A stretch of 64,000 bases of DNA from Aphelocoma coerulescens (GCF_041296385.1 NW_027184062.1:873001-937000); one strand, 5' to 3'. Shown: positions 12,070 through 23,611, numbered from the stretch's first letter. Program-made: numbers and translations. The notes: generated by a model from the letters alone, not told the origin.

Positions 12070-12900
12070 GCTGTTGAAGGTTGCTTGATCTGTGCTAAAG
12101 CCAACAGCCAAGTTACAAAGTAACTTGCTAGGGGAGGGAGGCCTTGGGCTGCATGGCCCTTCCAAAGATGCCAGGTGGATTTTCCGGAGATGCCCCAAGT
12201 GGCAAGGCTTAATATCTTCTGGTAATCGTATGTCAGCTAGCAAGGTGGCCAGAAGTATTTCCAACTACTTCAGTAATGACAGGATCAGTTCTTAAGGCAT
12301 TTTTGGAACAAATCATTCCAAGATACAGCATTGTAGAAGCAATAGATTCAGATAGGGGAACTCATTTTGCAGGAAAGATCCTTCAAGGGGTTTTGGCTTC
12401 TTTAGGAACACAATGGAACCTCCATAGGCCCTGGCACCCCCAGAGCTCGGCTCGGGTAGAAAACAATGAAGAGAGAAATAAACACCTTTTGAAGCTGGTA
12501 ATAGAAACCAAGATGCCATGGGTAGGGCTTTGGACATTGGCTTTGGTGAGAATGAGGGCCCAAGCCAGAAGAGAGATTCAGTTATCTCCCTTTCAATCGT
12601 TGTTTGCAATTGCCCTGGTAAGTCTCCACCTAGTGGGGGGGTAGAGGCAAGTGATGCATTTTTAAAACCATCTGTGGCCAGGATCCTGCTTCTTGTGAAA
12701 CCCCTTCAACAGGAAGCTCAGCTGGCGCAAGCCCGGCCTTTGGACTTTGCTGCTTTTAACATCCAACCAGGAGATTGAGTCCTAGTTAAGGAGTAGAAAG
12801 AAGCGCCAGTGCTGGTGAAATGGTGTGGCCCATTCCAAGTGTCACTGACAACAGAAACAGCCATCAAGTAAGCTGAACACAGGTGAACCCGTCCCTCTCG
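12070..12900 (+). pseudogene. ERV integrase remnant
   Basis: A C-x2-C zinc-binding remnant lies near 12090. The catalytic-core remnant is in the open frame 12276-12644, with an aspartate-containing DSDRGTHF motif near residue 24 and a WHPQSSARVEN block around residue 52, typical of the gammaretroviral integrase core. A C-terminal remnant with a GPFQV motif is near 12830. The core is preceded by frame changes and a deletion, and the C-terminal part has in-frame stops. It cannot encode an active enzyme. Confidence 0.75.
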
Positions 12901-13400
12901 GGTCAAGGTCTCTGAAGCCTCAGAGATTTGCACATCTCAGCTGGAGGAGAAGGCCGGGAGGCCGTGACTGACACTCTGCAGGAGTGGGCCGGAGCAGTAG
13001 GCAGTGCTTCGACATCGGAAGAAGCCCCGCAGTCCTACCTTCAGACCGTCTGCTGAAATAGACTGTATAGGCATCCCTCCTCTAGAATCTCCACTCACTT
13101 GGGGGCTAATACTTGTGGCCATTTTGTTACGTTAAGTGGTTTCTGTGTCTTCAATTGCCACAGGTGCTGCAGAAGACAACGGGAAAATTAGACTAGCTAA
13201 TTAGATGACACTATTAAAACATTTTCCTTACTAATTCTACTTTGATATGGTCAGCTGAGTTTAGGCCAGGAGTGGGAGAATCAATTTGCAGCCTTAGGAG
13301 AAGAAGTAGCAAAAGTTTTTAACCTTAGCAATTGCTGGCTCTGTGGAGGGCCAGGAGGATCTGAAGAGTGGCCATAGTTGGCTAGCCCAGCTGAACCTAA

Positions 13401-14453
13401 ATGGTGGGTCAATGTGAGGGCCACAGTGGGATGGGATTTGGGGCCAAAGAAGGAAGTTCATGGCCACTTCATTCTTCTCCAACAGGCACTTATTGCCTAA
13501 ATAGGATAGGGCGTGTCTATGTAGGAAAAGGCAATTGTCAATTGACTTTCCCTCTGGGCTTGAACAACTGGGTTTGGACCCCCAATTGCCCTCCTTCCAA
13601 TTGTTCCAAATATCAAGGCAAATGCAATCAAATACCTGTTCGGCTCACTAACAGTAGCTGCGTAAGGCGTTCTTATCACACTTACCAAAAATATTTGGAA
13701 GCCTGTAAAGCAATGGGGAGGGACAAGGGGTTTTTTTGACCACCTGTTTTTGAGCAGTCCCCACAAAAATTCCACAAGTAGAAGACATGTTGTTTGTGAT
13801 TATCAGTGGGAATGGCCACACCGGGTTGGAACTCAAAGCCTTTTAGTGAGTTCTGCTCCAAATCCAACCAAGCAGCTTGCAGATGTAAATGTAGGTGGGA
13901 ACCCTGTGCGGGAGCTTGGAAATGCAAATGCTGGGACCCTTATGGTGGGGCAACTCTTGTTGGAGGACCGTTAGGCCCGGGAATCCTGCTGTATTTTGAG
14001 CCACCAATTGATGACCATGGGTAGGTTCCTTTGCTAATGGAACACGGGCTTTGAAAGGACAGTATTGGATTTGTGGCCAACATGCTTAGCTCAGGTTACC
14101 TCCAAACTGGTCAGGGATATGGTATATTTAGTAGACTGTTGTTCTTTTTGCTACTACAAGTTCTGGGAAATCGCTTAGGAATCAAAATCTGTGATGATTT
14201 AATTAGAGAAAAGCAGTCAGCTGATGCAGCCCTGGCTGGAGGGAGCACCCCAAAACGGGGAAATGATGAACAGCCAACAGAACAAGTTACCCAACACGAT
14301 GGACCAGCCCCTTGGAAACCTAAGGAATTAATCCCAGATGCCTGGGAACCCATTTATCATTTGAAGGAGATAATTAGGTTACAAGCTGTCTCGGAAATAA
14401 TTACCAACCAGCCAGCCACAGCGCTTGACCTTTTTGCTGACCAACCCACTTAA
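13401..14453 (+). pseudogene. ERV envelope surface-subunit remnant
   Basis: Open frames at 13401-13739, 13750-13974/13806-14024 and 14073-14453 lie between the integrase remnant and a transmembrane-subunit remnant. The first has several cysteines and Asn-x-Ser/Thr sites. The assignment to the surface subunit comes mainly from position; sequence similarity is weak by eye. The frame is broken at about 13740 and again near 14030. Confidence 0.5.
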
Positions 14454-14663
14454 ATGAGGAAAGCGGTATTTCAACATTGGATGGTATTAGATTATCTGTT
14501 GGCAGAAGAAGGAGGAGTTTGTGGGAAATTAAATGACTCGAGCTGCTGTTTGCAAGCAGATGACAGCAGAAAAGTGGTCAAACAAATAACAAAGGAAATA
14601 ACGTCAGCTCGTGGACCTGTCCAAATGTTGAAAGGATGGGATGGGACATGTTTTCATGGTTAA
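14454..14663 (+). pseudogene. ERV envelope transmembrane-subunit remnant
   Basis: The 69-codon open frame has a leucine-rich stretch followed by a cysteine motif near residue 23 (C, seven residues, then CC), the arrangement found in the ectodomain of gamma-type retroviral transmembrane subunits. The fusion peptide, membrane anchor and cytoplasmic tail are not visible in frame. Downstream sequence to the polypurine tract at 14937 contains stops. Confidence 0.65.
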
Positions 14664-14951
14664 CTGGCCAGCTCTGGGCTAAATGAATACGATTCCTCCT
14701 CTTATATGCTATAGCAACTCTCATCTTTTTACCATGTGTGACACCATGCTGGCTGCAGCTCTTTCAGCAGGTGCTCAAGGGGATGCCGCTAGCAGCCATG
14801 CCTACCTGATCCAGAAATGACTACAAAAGGACAGAAAAGGATGTCACTGCAAATAATAGCAAAACCCAAGAAGACTCCAGAAGAAAAAATTAAATCCATG
14901 GTAATTAAGGTTTGTAAAGACAAATACAGAGCAAATAAAAAGAGGAGGGAT

Positions 14952-15440
14952 TAAAAGGAATGAGATGGATGAGTCTTTACAAAGAGACCGTGTGAATCGG
15001 CCTGTAGACAAGGCTAGGAAGTTATGGCTAGTGAAGTAACAGAAGAAACTAGGAGTTCTCTAGAACTGTTACTAATCATCAGAGACTGTTGATTAATCAA
15101 GGCCGTGTTAAATTCCTGAACCTAGAGCAAGGCAACAAAGACTTAAGAGCATTAGGAATGGGGTTCTTATCTTTCTTCTCGATGCCAAGAGGGGGGTGCA
15201 TATTAGAGGAGGGCGCATAGAGTAGGCAGTTCCGGAAGTCTGTATCTCCCGAATACCTCAGCCAGTGGGGAAAAGGAAGAGGGTGCTGTGGCCGGGAACT
15301 TGGCATCAAAAGGGGGCTGCATCCCGCAACCGTTTGACAGACGCCATGGGAAAAGCCCCATGGACTCTCCGTGTAGTCGAAGAATGTTGCAGGACTCCTC
15401 TGTCTCCTTTTCGGATATAAACCTCAGGCATCGTGGATTA
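14952..15440 (+). repeat. 3' LTR of class I ERV, truncated
   Basis: It follows a polypurine tract and aligns with 11316-11756. Beyond the shared part it continues with cggatataaacctcaggcatcg (15412-15433), a plausible TATA box. No polyadenylation signal follows. GC-rich sequence begins within about 30 bp, so the LTR either ends here by deletion or abuts unrelated DNA. Confidence 0.75.
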
Positions 15441-15454
15441 ATTTTCCCTAACGG

Positions 15455-16370
15455 CAGCGACCTGCCGCGTGGTCTCCGTGCTCCTCTCCAGCCCCCCGGG
15501 ACGTGTAAAATAGTTCCCAGCGGCTCCCACCGCGCGTTGCAGACGGCTGCGCGGCCCCGGGGCTGCCCGCAGTGCTCCCCTGCCCCGCCAGGGCTGCCCG
15601 CGGGCTGCGGAGCCGCCTCGCCACCGGCGCGGCCAGGGCCGGGGCCCTTCTCGACAGCAGCCGAGGGGCTGCGGAGCGGGCGGCTGCCGGACGATCAGCT
15701 ATTTTATGCCGCGCGGTGCTGCCGCCTCCATCTAGCTCTCCATCGCGCCGCCACCCGCCCCCCGCCTGGCGCGCTCACGCTCGGCCGCGCTCGCCGCCCG
15801 CCCAGCCTCGCCGGAAGCTCTCCCGCCCGGGCCGTGGCCCGGCTCCGCTGGCAGCTCGGCAGGGCCCGGCCGCACGCGTGCTGCGTGGCTCGGAGCAGCC
15901 GCGTTGCGCCGCAGGCGACGGGGAAGGCGGGGTGGGCCGGCGCCATCGTGGTAGCGCGAGGAGAGGAGCGCCCGGGCGGGGCGGCGAGCGGCGCGGCGGT
16001 GAGCGCTTCTGCTTCCTGTCGCTCGGCGGCCGCCCACGGCAGGTGCCGTGTGACCCCGCGGAGCGGCGGGGCCGGCCGGGCGGTGCGTGGCGAGGCTTTT
16101 GGCCAGCGGCGGCCACAGCGAGAGGCTGCTGGCACTGCCTGTGCCGGTGGAGAGGGCCGGCCTTCCCAGGGCGACGCGGGGTGGCCGCCTTTGCCGGGCT
16201 GCACTCCGTGCAGCACGTGGCCGATTCCGGCGAACCCGGGGTCTCCGCAGCGGCGCGGGCGGGAGGGAGTGGGGAGCGTGCTCGGTGCCGTGCTGGCCGC
16301 TCCCGGCCAGCGCTGTGCTCCGCCGAGGCGTTTTCCCGCCCGTCCTAGGAAGGACATAAGGGACACTGGA
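15455..16370. promoter_or_regulatory. CpG island, possible promoter
   Basis: This stretch is strongly GC-rich and dense in CG dinucleotides, unlike its AT-richer flanks. It directly follows the TATA-like sequence of the 3' LTR. A donor-like sequence (cttgcg/gtaggt) occurs at about 16447-16453, so a noncoding first exon ending there is possible on the plus strand. Long open frames on both strands are an expected by-product of the composition. Whether it serves the HYDIN locus downstream cannot be told from the sequence. Confidence 0.6.
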
Positions 16371-16453
16371 CTTGGAGCTTAGCTGTGAGAGGGAGCAACT
16401 CCCCTCCATTGTCGATGTCTTTTTCCTGCCCTCCGATTCAGCTACCTTGCGGT

Positions 16454-17130
16454 AGGTGCGATGGTGCTGAAGAAGGGTGGCGGCTTGGCACAGTTGCTGT
16501 CATAGGTGGTGCGAGAGCTCCACGCAAGGAGCTTTGAGTGGCATGTGTGAGGGTAGGAGGGTACGGCACCCATAGCTGAAGGCAAAAAAGGTCAGGGCAT
16601 GTCATCAGCCGCAGTCGTGCTAAGTTGTTCATCTTTGCAAACTGCTTGCCGAGTTGTTCCTTTCATAGGTAATGGGGTTTTGTATCAACCAGAACTGCAA
16701 ATGGTCAGTATTTGCAGACAAGGTTACTTGGACTGTTGTTGAAGTGAGTGTAGCAGTTTCTATGGCATTCTGCAAAAAAAGTGACAGGTCTCTCTGTGTT
16801 CCCCAATTCTTAACAAAAATGAAGTTAACAAACCCCTGAAAAGAGGTTTTGCAAAACTTCAGGGATTTTTTCCCACTAGTACTGTAGAGACAACCATAGT
16901 CACCTTGTCTTTCCAAAAGTGAAGGTTCCCTATTTTTGTCCAAGAGCATCAAGTGCTTTTGATCAGCGTTTGTGTGCATGCATTAGCCTCGTTCTTGCTC
17001 TTCCTTGGAGAACTTTTGCAGTACTCAGATGATCTGTGTAGGCTGCAGACTGCAGTGGTGAACTTCAAGGCTTCCAGCAGAAGGGAGATGCTGTCCACAT
17101 TTTGGATTCTCCTTAGTCTGAACCTTCAAT
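16454..17130. other. non-coding interval, nothing recognised
   Basis: The sequence is ordinary, moderately AT-rich, without a convincing open frame, repeat family or splice-bounded exon. Confidence 0.5.
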
Positions 17131-17136
17131 GTCCAA

Positions 17137-17747
17137 TAACGTAGCGTTTGATGCTCGAGGCACTGACTCTGGCTTGCCCCTGGTCAGAGACAGTCCAGCT
17201 GCGTTACCTCCACGCGTCGCTGAAGCGACTTCGGGATCAGGAAAAGAGCTGCTTGCTGGGCTAACTAGCTGGCTTCTTTGCAGCGGGAAACACAGCAGGA
17301 GCCGATGATGTCGGCTCACGTTAGCTCAGAGACAAAGGAAGAGAGAGGCTGTTCAGGTCTGGCTTCTAACAGGTTTAATGCGATAGGATGAGGATGAGGT
17401 CGGATTGATGGGAATCCGCTCCTCGAAGGCTTGTCCTCAGTTTTATAGGGAATTTGAAAACCGCGGTGAAAGGGGAAAACAACCATGAGTTACAAGCCAG
17501 GGGGAGGATACAATGAAACAAGAACCACTGTGGTAAACCGAGAGGCGGGAGGTATAACAGAACCAATGAACGACCGAGTAACCGAAATTTTTCCCCAACT
17601 GGGGGAGGTGGCTTGTACCCGGGTGTGGCTTAGGCTTCTGAGCCGCCCGCTGAGTCTGAGTCTTGGGGGAACTCGATCCAGGGGAGGGGCTGGGATTGAT
17701 TGGCATTACCCAGCTTCAGCCCTGCAGTGGGCTGGGTCACCCCAACA
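17137..17747 (-). mobile_element. solo LTR, minus strand, 6-bp target duplication
   Basis: The 611-bp segment is flanked by perfect 6-bp direct repeats, gtccaa, at 17131-17136 and 17748-17753. Read on the minus strand it begins TGTTGGGGTG, carries a TATA-like cctataaaac (complement of 17441-17450) and then an attaaa signal (complement of about 17373-17378), the order expected for U3-R-U5. Its minus-strand 3' end reads CGTTA rather than the usual CA. No internal retroviral sequence adjoins it, so it is a solo LTR. Confidence 0.8.
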
Positions 17748-17753
17748 GTCCAA

Positions 17754-19655
17754 GGCTTCACTTTTCAAGCAGTTGGAAGAGCTCCAAATTAAGATATGAA
17801 GAGGTCTTAATTGACCTTGTCACCGCCTCAGTCAAGTAATGCTGCGCATTGGATTTAATTGACTAGTGCAACATGTGCTTAAAATATGTAGAGTATCTCC
17901 TCGATTACCCTCTCAGAAGGGTTGGAATGGAGAACAAGGAGTTCCGAAGACAAATATTTGGTGTACGAGAAGTAGAATTTAGGAGTTGATTGCAGGGCAC
18001 TGCATGCACAAATGTCTAAGGAGGATCCATCTTTTGATGTCCCATCTATGCTTGTTCTCATTTGAAATCCTGAACATTCTGCAGGTTGGTTTTGTTAGGG
18101 TTGTAGCTGGGGAAGGGGCAGTGGTGGGGGAGGGGTGGATGTTGTTTCTGATTTTTTAAATTTCCAGAATAGTGTACACAGAACTTGTGCCCAAAACCAG
18201 CAGTATGAAACAACGCAGGTATAAAAGAAGGTCACAGAAATGTAGGATAATATGAATCTGAAAGCGCTTCAGTATTTTACCCAGGAGTTTCACTCCAACA
18301 AGGTGATTTTCCTTCACAGAAATGTAGTGGCAGGCTTACGCCATGCTAGAAGTGATGACCTTTCTCTGCCCCAAATTGAGCAGCAAACGATTTTGGCTCT
18401 TGATTTGAACCCCTGAGCCAGCTGTGTTTCAGGCTGCAGAAGCTGCAGCTGTTGTGGCAGACGCGGGGTGCAGCCCTGCCTGCCAGTTCCGAGCTGGCCT
18501 GCGCTGGTGGCAGCCGTCAGCGCCCGGGGTCCCCTGTGCCACCCATGCCAGGGCTCTGCCTGCCTGCCTCGCAGCCCTGGTAGCCTCAGGGAAACATCGC
18601 ACTACTCCATCTGCTTTAAAAACAAACAAGCAAACAAAAAGCTTCCTGTAAATATTTGTAGAAGTCTTGAAACTAATTCTCAGCGCTTGCTCGGAGTTTG
18701 TTGATGGAGCAAATGGATTTTGGATAAACTGGTACTGCTAGTGCTACTTTTAAATTAGGTTCCTAAACTTCAGAAAGGAGGCCATGGTGGTCACGTACCC
18801 CTGAGGAATGTTTGAAAAAGTAAGACAGCTCAGTCATTTCAAGGTGGCCAGAAAATGGGTGTGGCAGTGGAGTGGACACTCGGTGAGTAGGTAGCCTTAA
18901 GTCATGTAACGACATGCACTTCAGTGGGAATTTTGCATCAACACCAAGAGATCGTGTCATGATGTGTTGCATAACAGCAAATTGGGCCAAAATTCTACTG
19001 ACTTTGATCAAGGTGGACGGGCCACCTTCACTTAGCCCAGCATAGAGACATAAGTCAATGATGTTTGAAAAACAGCCATGAAACATAGCCCCTTTAGTTT
19101 GTTGCTCTGTTGCAAGTCTGCAAAGCTCTGTTGACAGGTCATTGGAAGTAGCTGTTGGAATCTAAGTGCAGTTGGACGCTTTGTCAGTCAGCATCAGCAG
19201 GAGGCTTAACGGTTTAGGTTGAGAGGTGGTGCATGTTTTTTTCAGAGGAATGGCCCAGTGAAGAGCAGTGTTCACTGCCTTGACTGCTGTTGTAGCCTTC
19301 AAGAGAAATGGGGTAGGCTTAGAACTGTGTGGGAATTCTTGGTCCATTCAGAGAGAACGTCCTTGGTTCTGTTGGTTTGGTTTCACAGCTGGAGCAAAGG
19401 TACAGCACTGGAAGCAATTCCTAGGGCAGAAGCGGAAGATATCCAAAGCTCTGTACTTCATTGTCCTCAGCACAGTGTAAGTGAGCGTAGTCTAATTGGA
19501 GGAGTGGTGAGCATCAGTGATATCAGATTTTTTACAAGTTCCTAATTCTGTCAAAACAAGAAAGAAGGAAAGTGATGAAGATGAAATTCTTTCCTCTTAA
19601 ATCTGCCTACGCAACAGCTTCAGGAGTAGTTGTAATATGTATTAACCTATTCTGA
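17754..19655. other. non-coding interval, nothing recognised
   Basis: No exon, RNA gene or repeat family could be supported. Short open frames at 18424-18704 on both strands lie in a locally GC-rich, CTG/CAG-rich patch and look incidental. Confidence 0.45.
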
Positions 19656-20180
19656 ATGGCCCAAAACCAGGCCTAGAGAAGCTTCAGAGACAGAGTCAGA
19701 GAAGCGGGTATTTGCTTTATTTGGCGCTGGATGCGTGGGGGATCACTCCTCCTAACACTCACACACACAGAGCACTCCATACAGTCCAGCATTATGTGTA
19801 AAATTTATGAACATTCATCACAATTCTTGGGATAGGAGTGGTTCTAGAAATTACTTCTCGGAAGTCATTAATATCATTAGCATACGTGCCATGCATGTGC
19901 TGTGTACGCTGATGGGCGCACTGAGGAAGGCTCCTCTTCTTCCTCGAGGGTCTTTCTGATGAAGATCAGTAGTCTTTGTCACAATGCCCTTTTTACCTTT
20001 CTTTCTGGAGCATGCGCAGTTCTTCGGTGGCTGATGCAGCGATCTCTGTGCCAGTTTTCAAAAGATCCTGTTCCTCTTATCTTGACAAGATTAAGGTGAA
20101 TCCTGCTGCTTAGGTTTTGTGATTAACATTTGCTGTCTCTTTATAGTTTATTCGTGCTTACATGAGTTAACTATGGATCA
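19656..20180 (-). repeat. putative 3' LTR, minus strand
   Basis: Its right edge at 20180 (minus-strand start TGATCC) directly abuts a purine-rich tract on the minus strand. An aataaagc polyadenylation signal is seen as gctttatt at about 19714-19721. The left boundary is approximate. Confidence 0.6.
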
Positions 20181-20471
20181 TCCCCCTTCTCAATCCTCCC
20201 TTTTCCTTGATCGTTTGTAATTCTTTACAAACCTTGCATGTCTTGAATGTAAGTACTGTTCTCTATCTTGTTTCTATGTTTGTGCTTTTGCCATTGTGTA
20301 TACGCATTGAGTTACTAAGCACCTAATATCATATAACAATAACTACTAATACAATCAGTAAATAAGAACGTCACGAGACATATAGCTATTACAAACAATT
20401 GTTTAAGCCAGGATAAGTTGGGTAACCATGCTGTGAGTTTATCTTCTATCTCTTTAAACTTGCAAGAAGCG

Positions 20472-21061
20472 TTATCTAATGTAATCTGATGCAGCGTTCG
20501 CGTTTTGTCCCAAATTGTAAGGTCCTTCCCGTTTTTCCTGGAGTGGATTTCCGGAAAGAGACTTAATATAAACCCAGTCTTTTGGATTCATATTATGGAA
20601 GGGTTTATCAGGTGGTGGTGGTTGACAATGAACAACTGTAGCGCATATTGATTGTAATTCTGGACGTAAATTCTTAGCAAAGCCATGGGCAGAGCCTGAT
20701 ACCAATAGAAATTAGTTTTTTGACAAATTTTGGCTCATTGTTGCTTTATTAAGAGACTCATCCTTTTTGCTTGTCTACTTGCTTGTGGCCTATATGGTGT
20801 ATGTAGTTGCCACTGAATACTTAGTAGATGACTCACTCCTTGCACTACCTAGGCTACAAAGTGTGATCTCCTATCAGAATTCATTTCCCTCGGTACCCCA
20901 AATTGTGGAAGAATTTCTTGTACTAAAGCTTTAATAATTTCTCTAGCCTTATTTGTTCTACAAGGGAAAGCTTCTGGCCAACCTGAAAAAGTATTTGTGA
21001 GGACTAAGAAGTACTTGTATGTCCCTTTTCTAGGGAATTCAGAGAAGTCAATTTGCCACAC
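20472..21061 (-). pseudogene. ERV integrase core and C-terminal remnants
   Basis: The open frame at 20849-21061 starts with a WQIDF motif and includes a GWPEAF block and a second-aspartate SDRRSHF block, the first two catalytic positions of a gammaretroviral integrase core. The frame at 20472-20705 carries a WVYIKSLSG block of the C-terminal domain. The segment between them, including the expected catalytic glutamate region, is out of frame or lost. Confidence 0.75.
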
Positions 21062-21385
21062 ATCTCTTGGTAAAATTCTTTTAGGGATAGTCTCTGCGCT
21101 TAGCCTAACAGTGGTATATTAGGGTTGTTTTTCCTCCTTTGTCTCCTTTAATTTCAGTGCTATTACTTTTTCTTCTCAGTGGTTATGTAAGGCGTCAACT
21201 CCCTAATGTGTTTTAGAATGTTTGCTTTGGATAAATAATTTTAACAGTTTTCTGGGTATGACTATGAGATCTTTTATTTTAGCCCACCTGTCTGTTCTTA
21301 CTTGTCACATTTCTTCCTGTATCCAATTTAAATCATCAGTGTTGTATGGTGGGGGTTTTTTATTCCTAAGGATGCTAGAAGGGAT

Positions 21386-21586
21386 TCAAGCTAGGGCTTG
21401 AACTTGAACCTTACTAGCCACTGCCTTTGCTGTTTTGTCTGCCATAGCATTTGTCAGTTCAGGGATGGTGTTACCTTGGGAGTGTCTTTTACAATGCATT
21501 ATAGTCACTTTTGAAGGTTTTGACAGTGCTTCCAGCAAGTGTAAAATTTCAATAGCATGCTTGATTTGTTTCTTCTGTGGGGTCAA
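21386..21586 (-). pseudogene. ERV RNase H C-terminal remnant
   Basis: This 66-codon open frame contains an H-x-K-x-H block near residue 31 and an MADKTAK block near residue 48, which match the end of a retroviral RNase H domain. It continues the domain begun in the next frame to the right after a frame break. Confidence 0.65.
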
Positions 21587-21723
21587 TAAACTTATTTTTT
21601 TTCAAATAGCCCTGGGAGCATGTACTACTCCAAAAGCATACTTTGAACCAGTCCAAGTGTTGATAGGTTTTCCTTCAGCTGATACTAAGGCTCCATTTAG
21701 GGCTGTTATTTCAGCCTTATGAG

Positions 21724-23061
21724 CTATGTCCGCACAGGTAACAGATCTGCTTCAATGACAGCATCTGTGCTTGTAATTGCATAGCCAGCAAACTGCTTAC
21801 CATTCTTGACATAGCTGCTTTCATCAGTGAACCACTTGTCTGCATTTTCTAGTGGAGAGTCCTTCAAGTCTGGGTGGCTAGAGTAAACTGCCTCCATGGT
21901 TTCAGTGCAGTCATGCTGTACAGGCTCCTCAGCGGCCTTGCCCTGGAGGTAAGCTGCTGGATTGAAGATGTTAGTTACTTGGATACTCACGTCCTCCGAT
22001 TCTGTTAGGACCGCTTGGTGTTTGAGAAAGCGAGATGGGGTTAACCAGTGATTTCCTTTCTGTATGAGCACTGCTGACACTGTATGTGAGACAAAAATGG
22101 TTAGCTGCTGGCCCATTGTGAACTTGAGGGCTTCCTCTATGTTCAGTACCGCGTCTCCCGCGGGTGGCACGGGCCCAGCGCACCCCACACAGCGGGGTGC
22201 CTCTGGCATCTGCAGCAGGTGCTTTTGCAAGCTGAGCAGTTCCAATAGCTGTCGTGATATATGCGGCAGTTCCGTCAACAAAGGCAAATGACATAATAGA
22301 AGGTCGACTGCTTGGGTCTGCGACTGCGCAGAACAGTCTGGCACTACGGAGGGTGATGGGCCGCACCCGGGCATTCTCGGTGCAGCAGACGCATGCGCAA
22401 CATTGCCCAGGGCTACGCGGGGCAAGAAGGTACATCCAGGCATTCTCAGCGCAGTAGACGCATGCGCAGACTGGCTAGAAGCTGCCATGGGGGTCCAAGA
22501 GGCTAGACCGCTGACCCGCAGCCCTGGATAAGCCGTGGCCACCGCTGAGCCAAACGGCAAGGTGGGCTGCACGCCCTCTTGCTGCCCCAATACCCCCACC
22601 AGTTCATCTGTTGGCGTGGAGTCCTTGGGGGGCGTGGAGCCCTGTGACTGTGCAGGGTGACCCGGTGCAGGCTCCAGGGCAGGCTCCGCCCGTGGACCCG
22701 GAGAGGATTTTTCATATCCACCACCACGCGCCCCTGGAGCCCGGTCAGTGGGGTCCACGTCAGATATCTCTCCTTCACTCTCCACCAAGACAGGCAAGCC
22801 AGCTCTGCTGCCACAGTTAAGGTCTGTCAGCAGAATAAACATTGAACGCCAAGTCTGGAATAATTCCAACACTGCCAGGTCCCCAAACGAGAGCTCGTGC
22901 CATATAGCACAGCCGAGTTCCTGCCACAGCCCAAAGTCCAGGGCAGTGTCTCTGTCCATGGGAATGCCATGCAGGGCAGCCCAGTCTAATAACTCACAAA
23001 GTGAGTTTTCAGGAATGGAGGTGTGCATTATACTGAAAACACCTTTCCAGACCGTTACCAC
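21724..23061 (-). pseudogene. gag-like N-terminus fused to pol connection/RNase H
   Basis: This is a 445-codon open frame. The first ~80 residues are helical-looking, with a basic start and a tryptophan-rich stretch, in the position of a retroviral matrix domain. Residues ~100-215 are rich in proline, alanine and glycine. From about residue 315 the sequence resembles the pol connection, and around residue 405-430 the RNase H start with a WFTDES motif (first catalytic aspartate). The whole capsid, nucleocapsid, protease and polymerase region is therefore absent between two halves that remain in one frame. I recognise the RNase H part well and the gag assignment only by position. Confidence 0.6.
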
Positions 23062-23212
23062 AGCATCGGTTTATGAGCCGCTCTTCACCATTTTCTCAGT
23101 CCTGTCGGACCTCCCGGTCCCGGGGGGGGGGAAAAGTGTAGCTCTAGAGAAATTCGGCTTGGCTTGCAGCAGCAGGACACTTCGCAACGTGCAGATCACG
23201 TCGGCGTACACC

Positions 23213-23566
23213 AAATATTAGTGCAGTAAATATTACCGTACCCTGTCACGACGGAGGGAAGGCCTGGACACTCAAATATGAGGGATCAGCAGGATTCCGT
23301 TTATTAATCATACTAAAGTTTCTTATATACTATCGATAATAGGTTTATGAATATTCGTAAAGGCGCATTCTATGTGGTTCACGTAGTCTTAGCTGACTTC
23401 TTAACCCCTCCTAGCTCCTCTTCTGTGGTCAGCAATTCTCTTTCTTCTTTGTCTTTTCTAACCAACAGTATTTTATTGTTTTACTGCCAAAGACTAACCT
23501 TGTTAACTCTGCAATAAAACACTTAGCTCAGCAATAAGAACTCAATGGAAGCCCAGTTGTTAAGCA
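23213..23566 (-). repeat. LTR, minus strand (class II-like family)
   Basis: On the minus strand it has a TATA-like agtatataag (complement near 23325), an attaataaac polyadenylation signal (near 23300) and a 3' end gtaatatttactgcactaata that resembles the 3' ends of the LTRs at 58392 and 59839. It probably starts TGCTTAACAAC at 23566. It is followed on the minus strand by the leader of the gag-like frame. Confidence 0.6.
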
Positions 23567-23611
23567 GGAAAACTGTAGCTTTTTGCAACTTCATTTGTTA
23601 CACAAGATGCG

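Larger units (their letters stand above)
11316..15440 (+). mobile_element. decayed class I (gammaretrovirus-like) ERV, plus strand
   Basis: Two direct repeats of about 440-490 bp (11316-11756 and 14952-15440) flank integrase- and envelope-like sequence. A purine tract (aaaaagaggaggga, 14937-14950) immediately precedes the downstream repeat, as expected for a polypurine tract. I see no gag, protease or reverse transcriptase, so a large internal deletion has occurred. All coding remnants are interrupted by stops and frame changes. Both LTR copies stop at or just after the same point near a TATA-like sequence, so R and U5 are not recognisable. Confidence 0.8.
19656..23566 (-). mobile_element. 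decayed class I-like ERV, minus strand
   Basis: Read right to left the interval holds an LTR (about 23213-23566), a leader, a gag-like N-terminal frame fused to RNase H sequence, integrase fragments, a polypurine tract (complement of 20181-20205) and another LTR (about 19656-20180). Protease and most of reverse transcriptase are missing, and no envelope is seen. The two LTRs do not obviously resemble each other, so the element may be a recombinant or two insertions joined by deletion. Numerous stops interrupt the pol part. Confidence 0.7.

Noticed and set aside
15288..16409. Open frames up to 364 codons at the CpG island as proteins
   Set aside because: High GC content removes stop codons in all frames. 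The translations are Arg/Ala/Pro/Gly-rich with no domain, and frames on opposite strands are equally long.
18424..18704. Small ORFs in a CTG/CAG-rich patch as an exon
   Set aside because: Composition explains the openness; no homology by eye and no clear donor.
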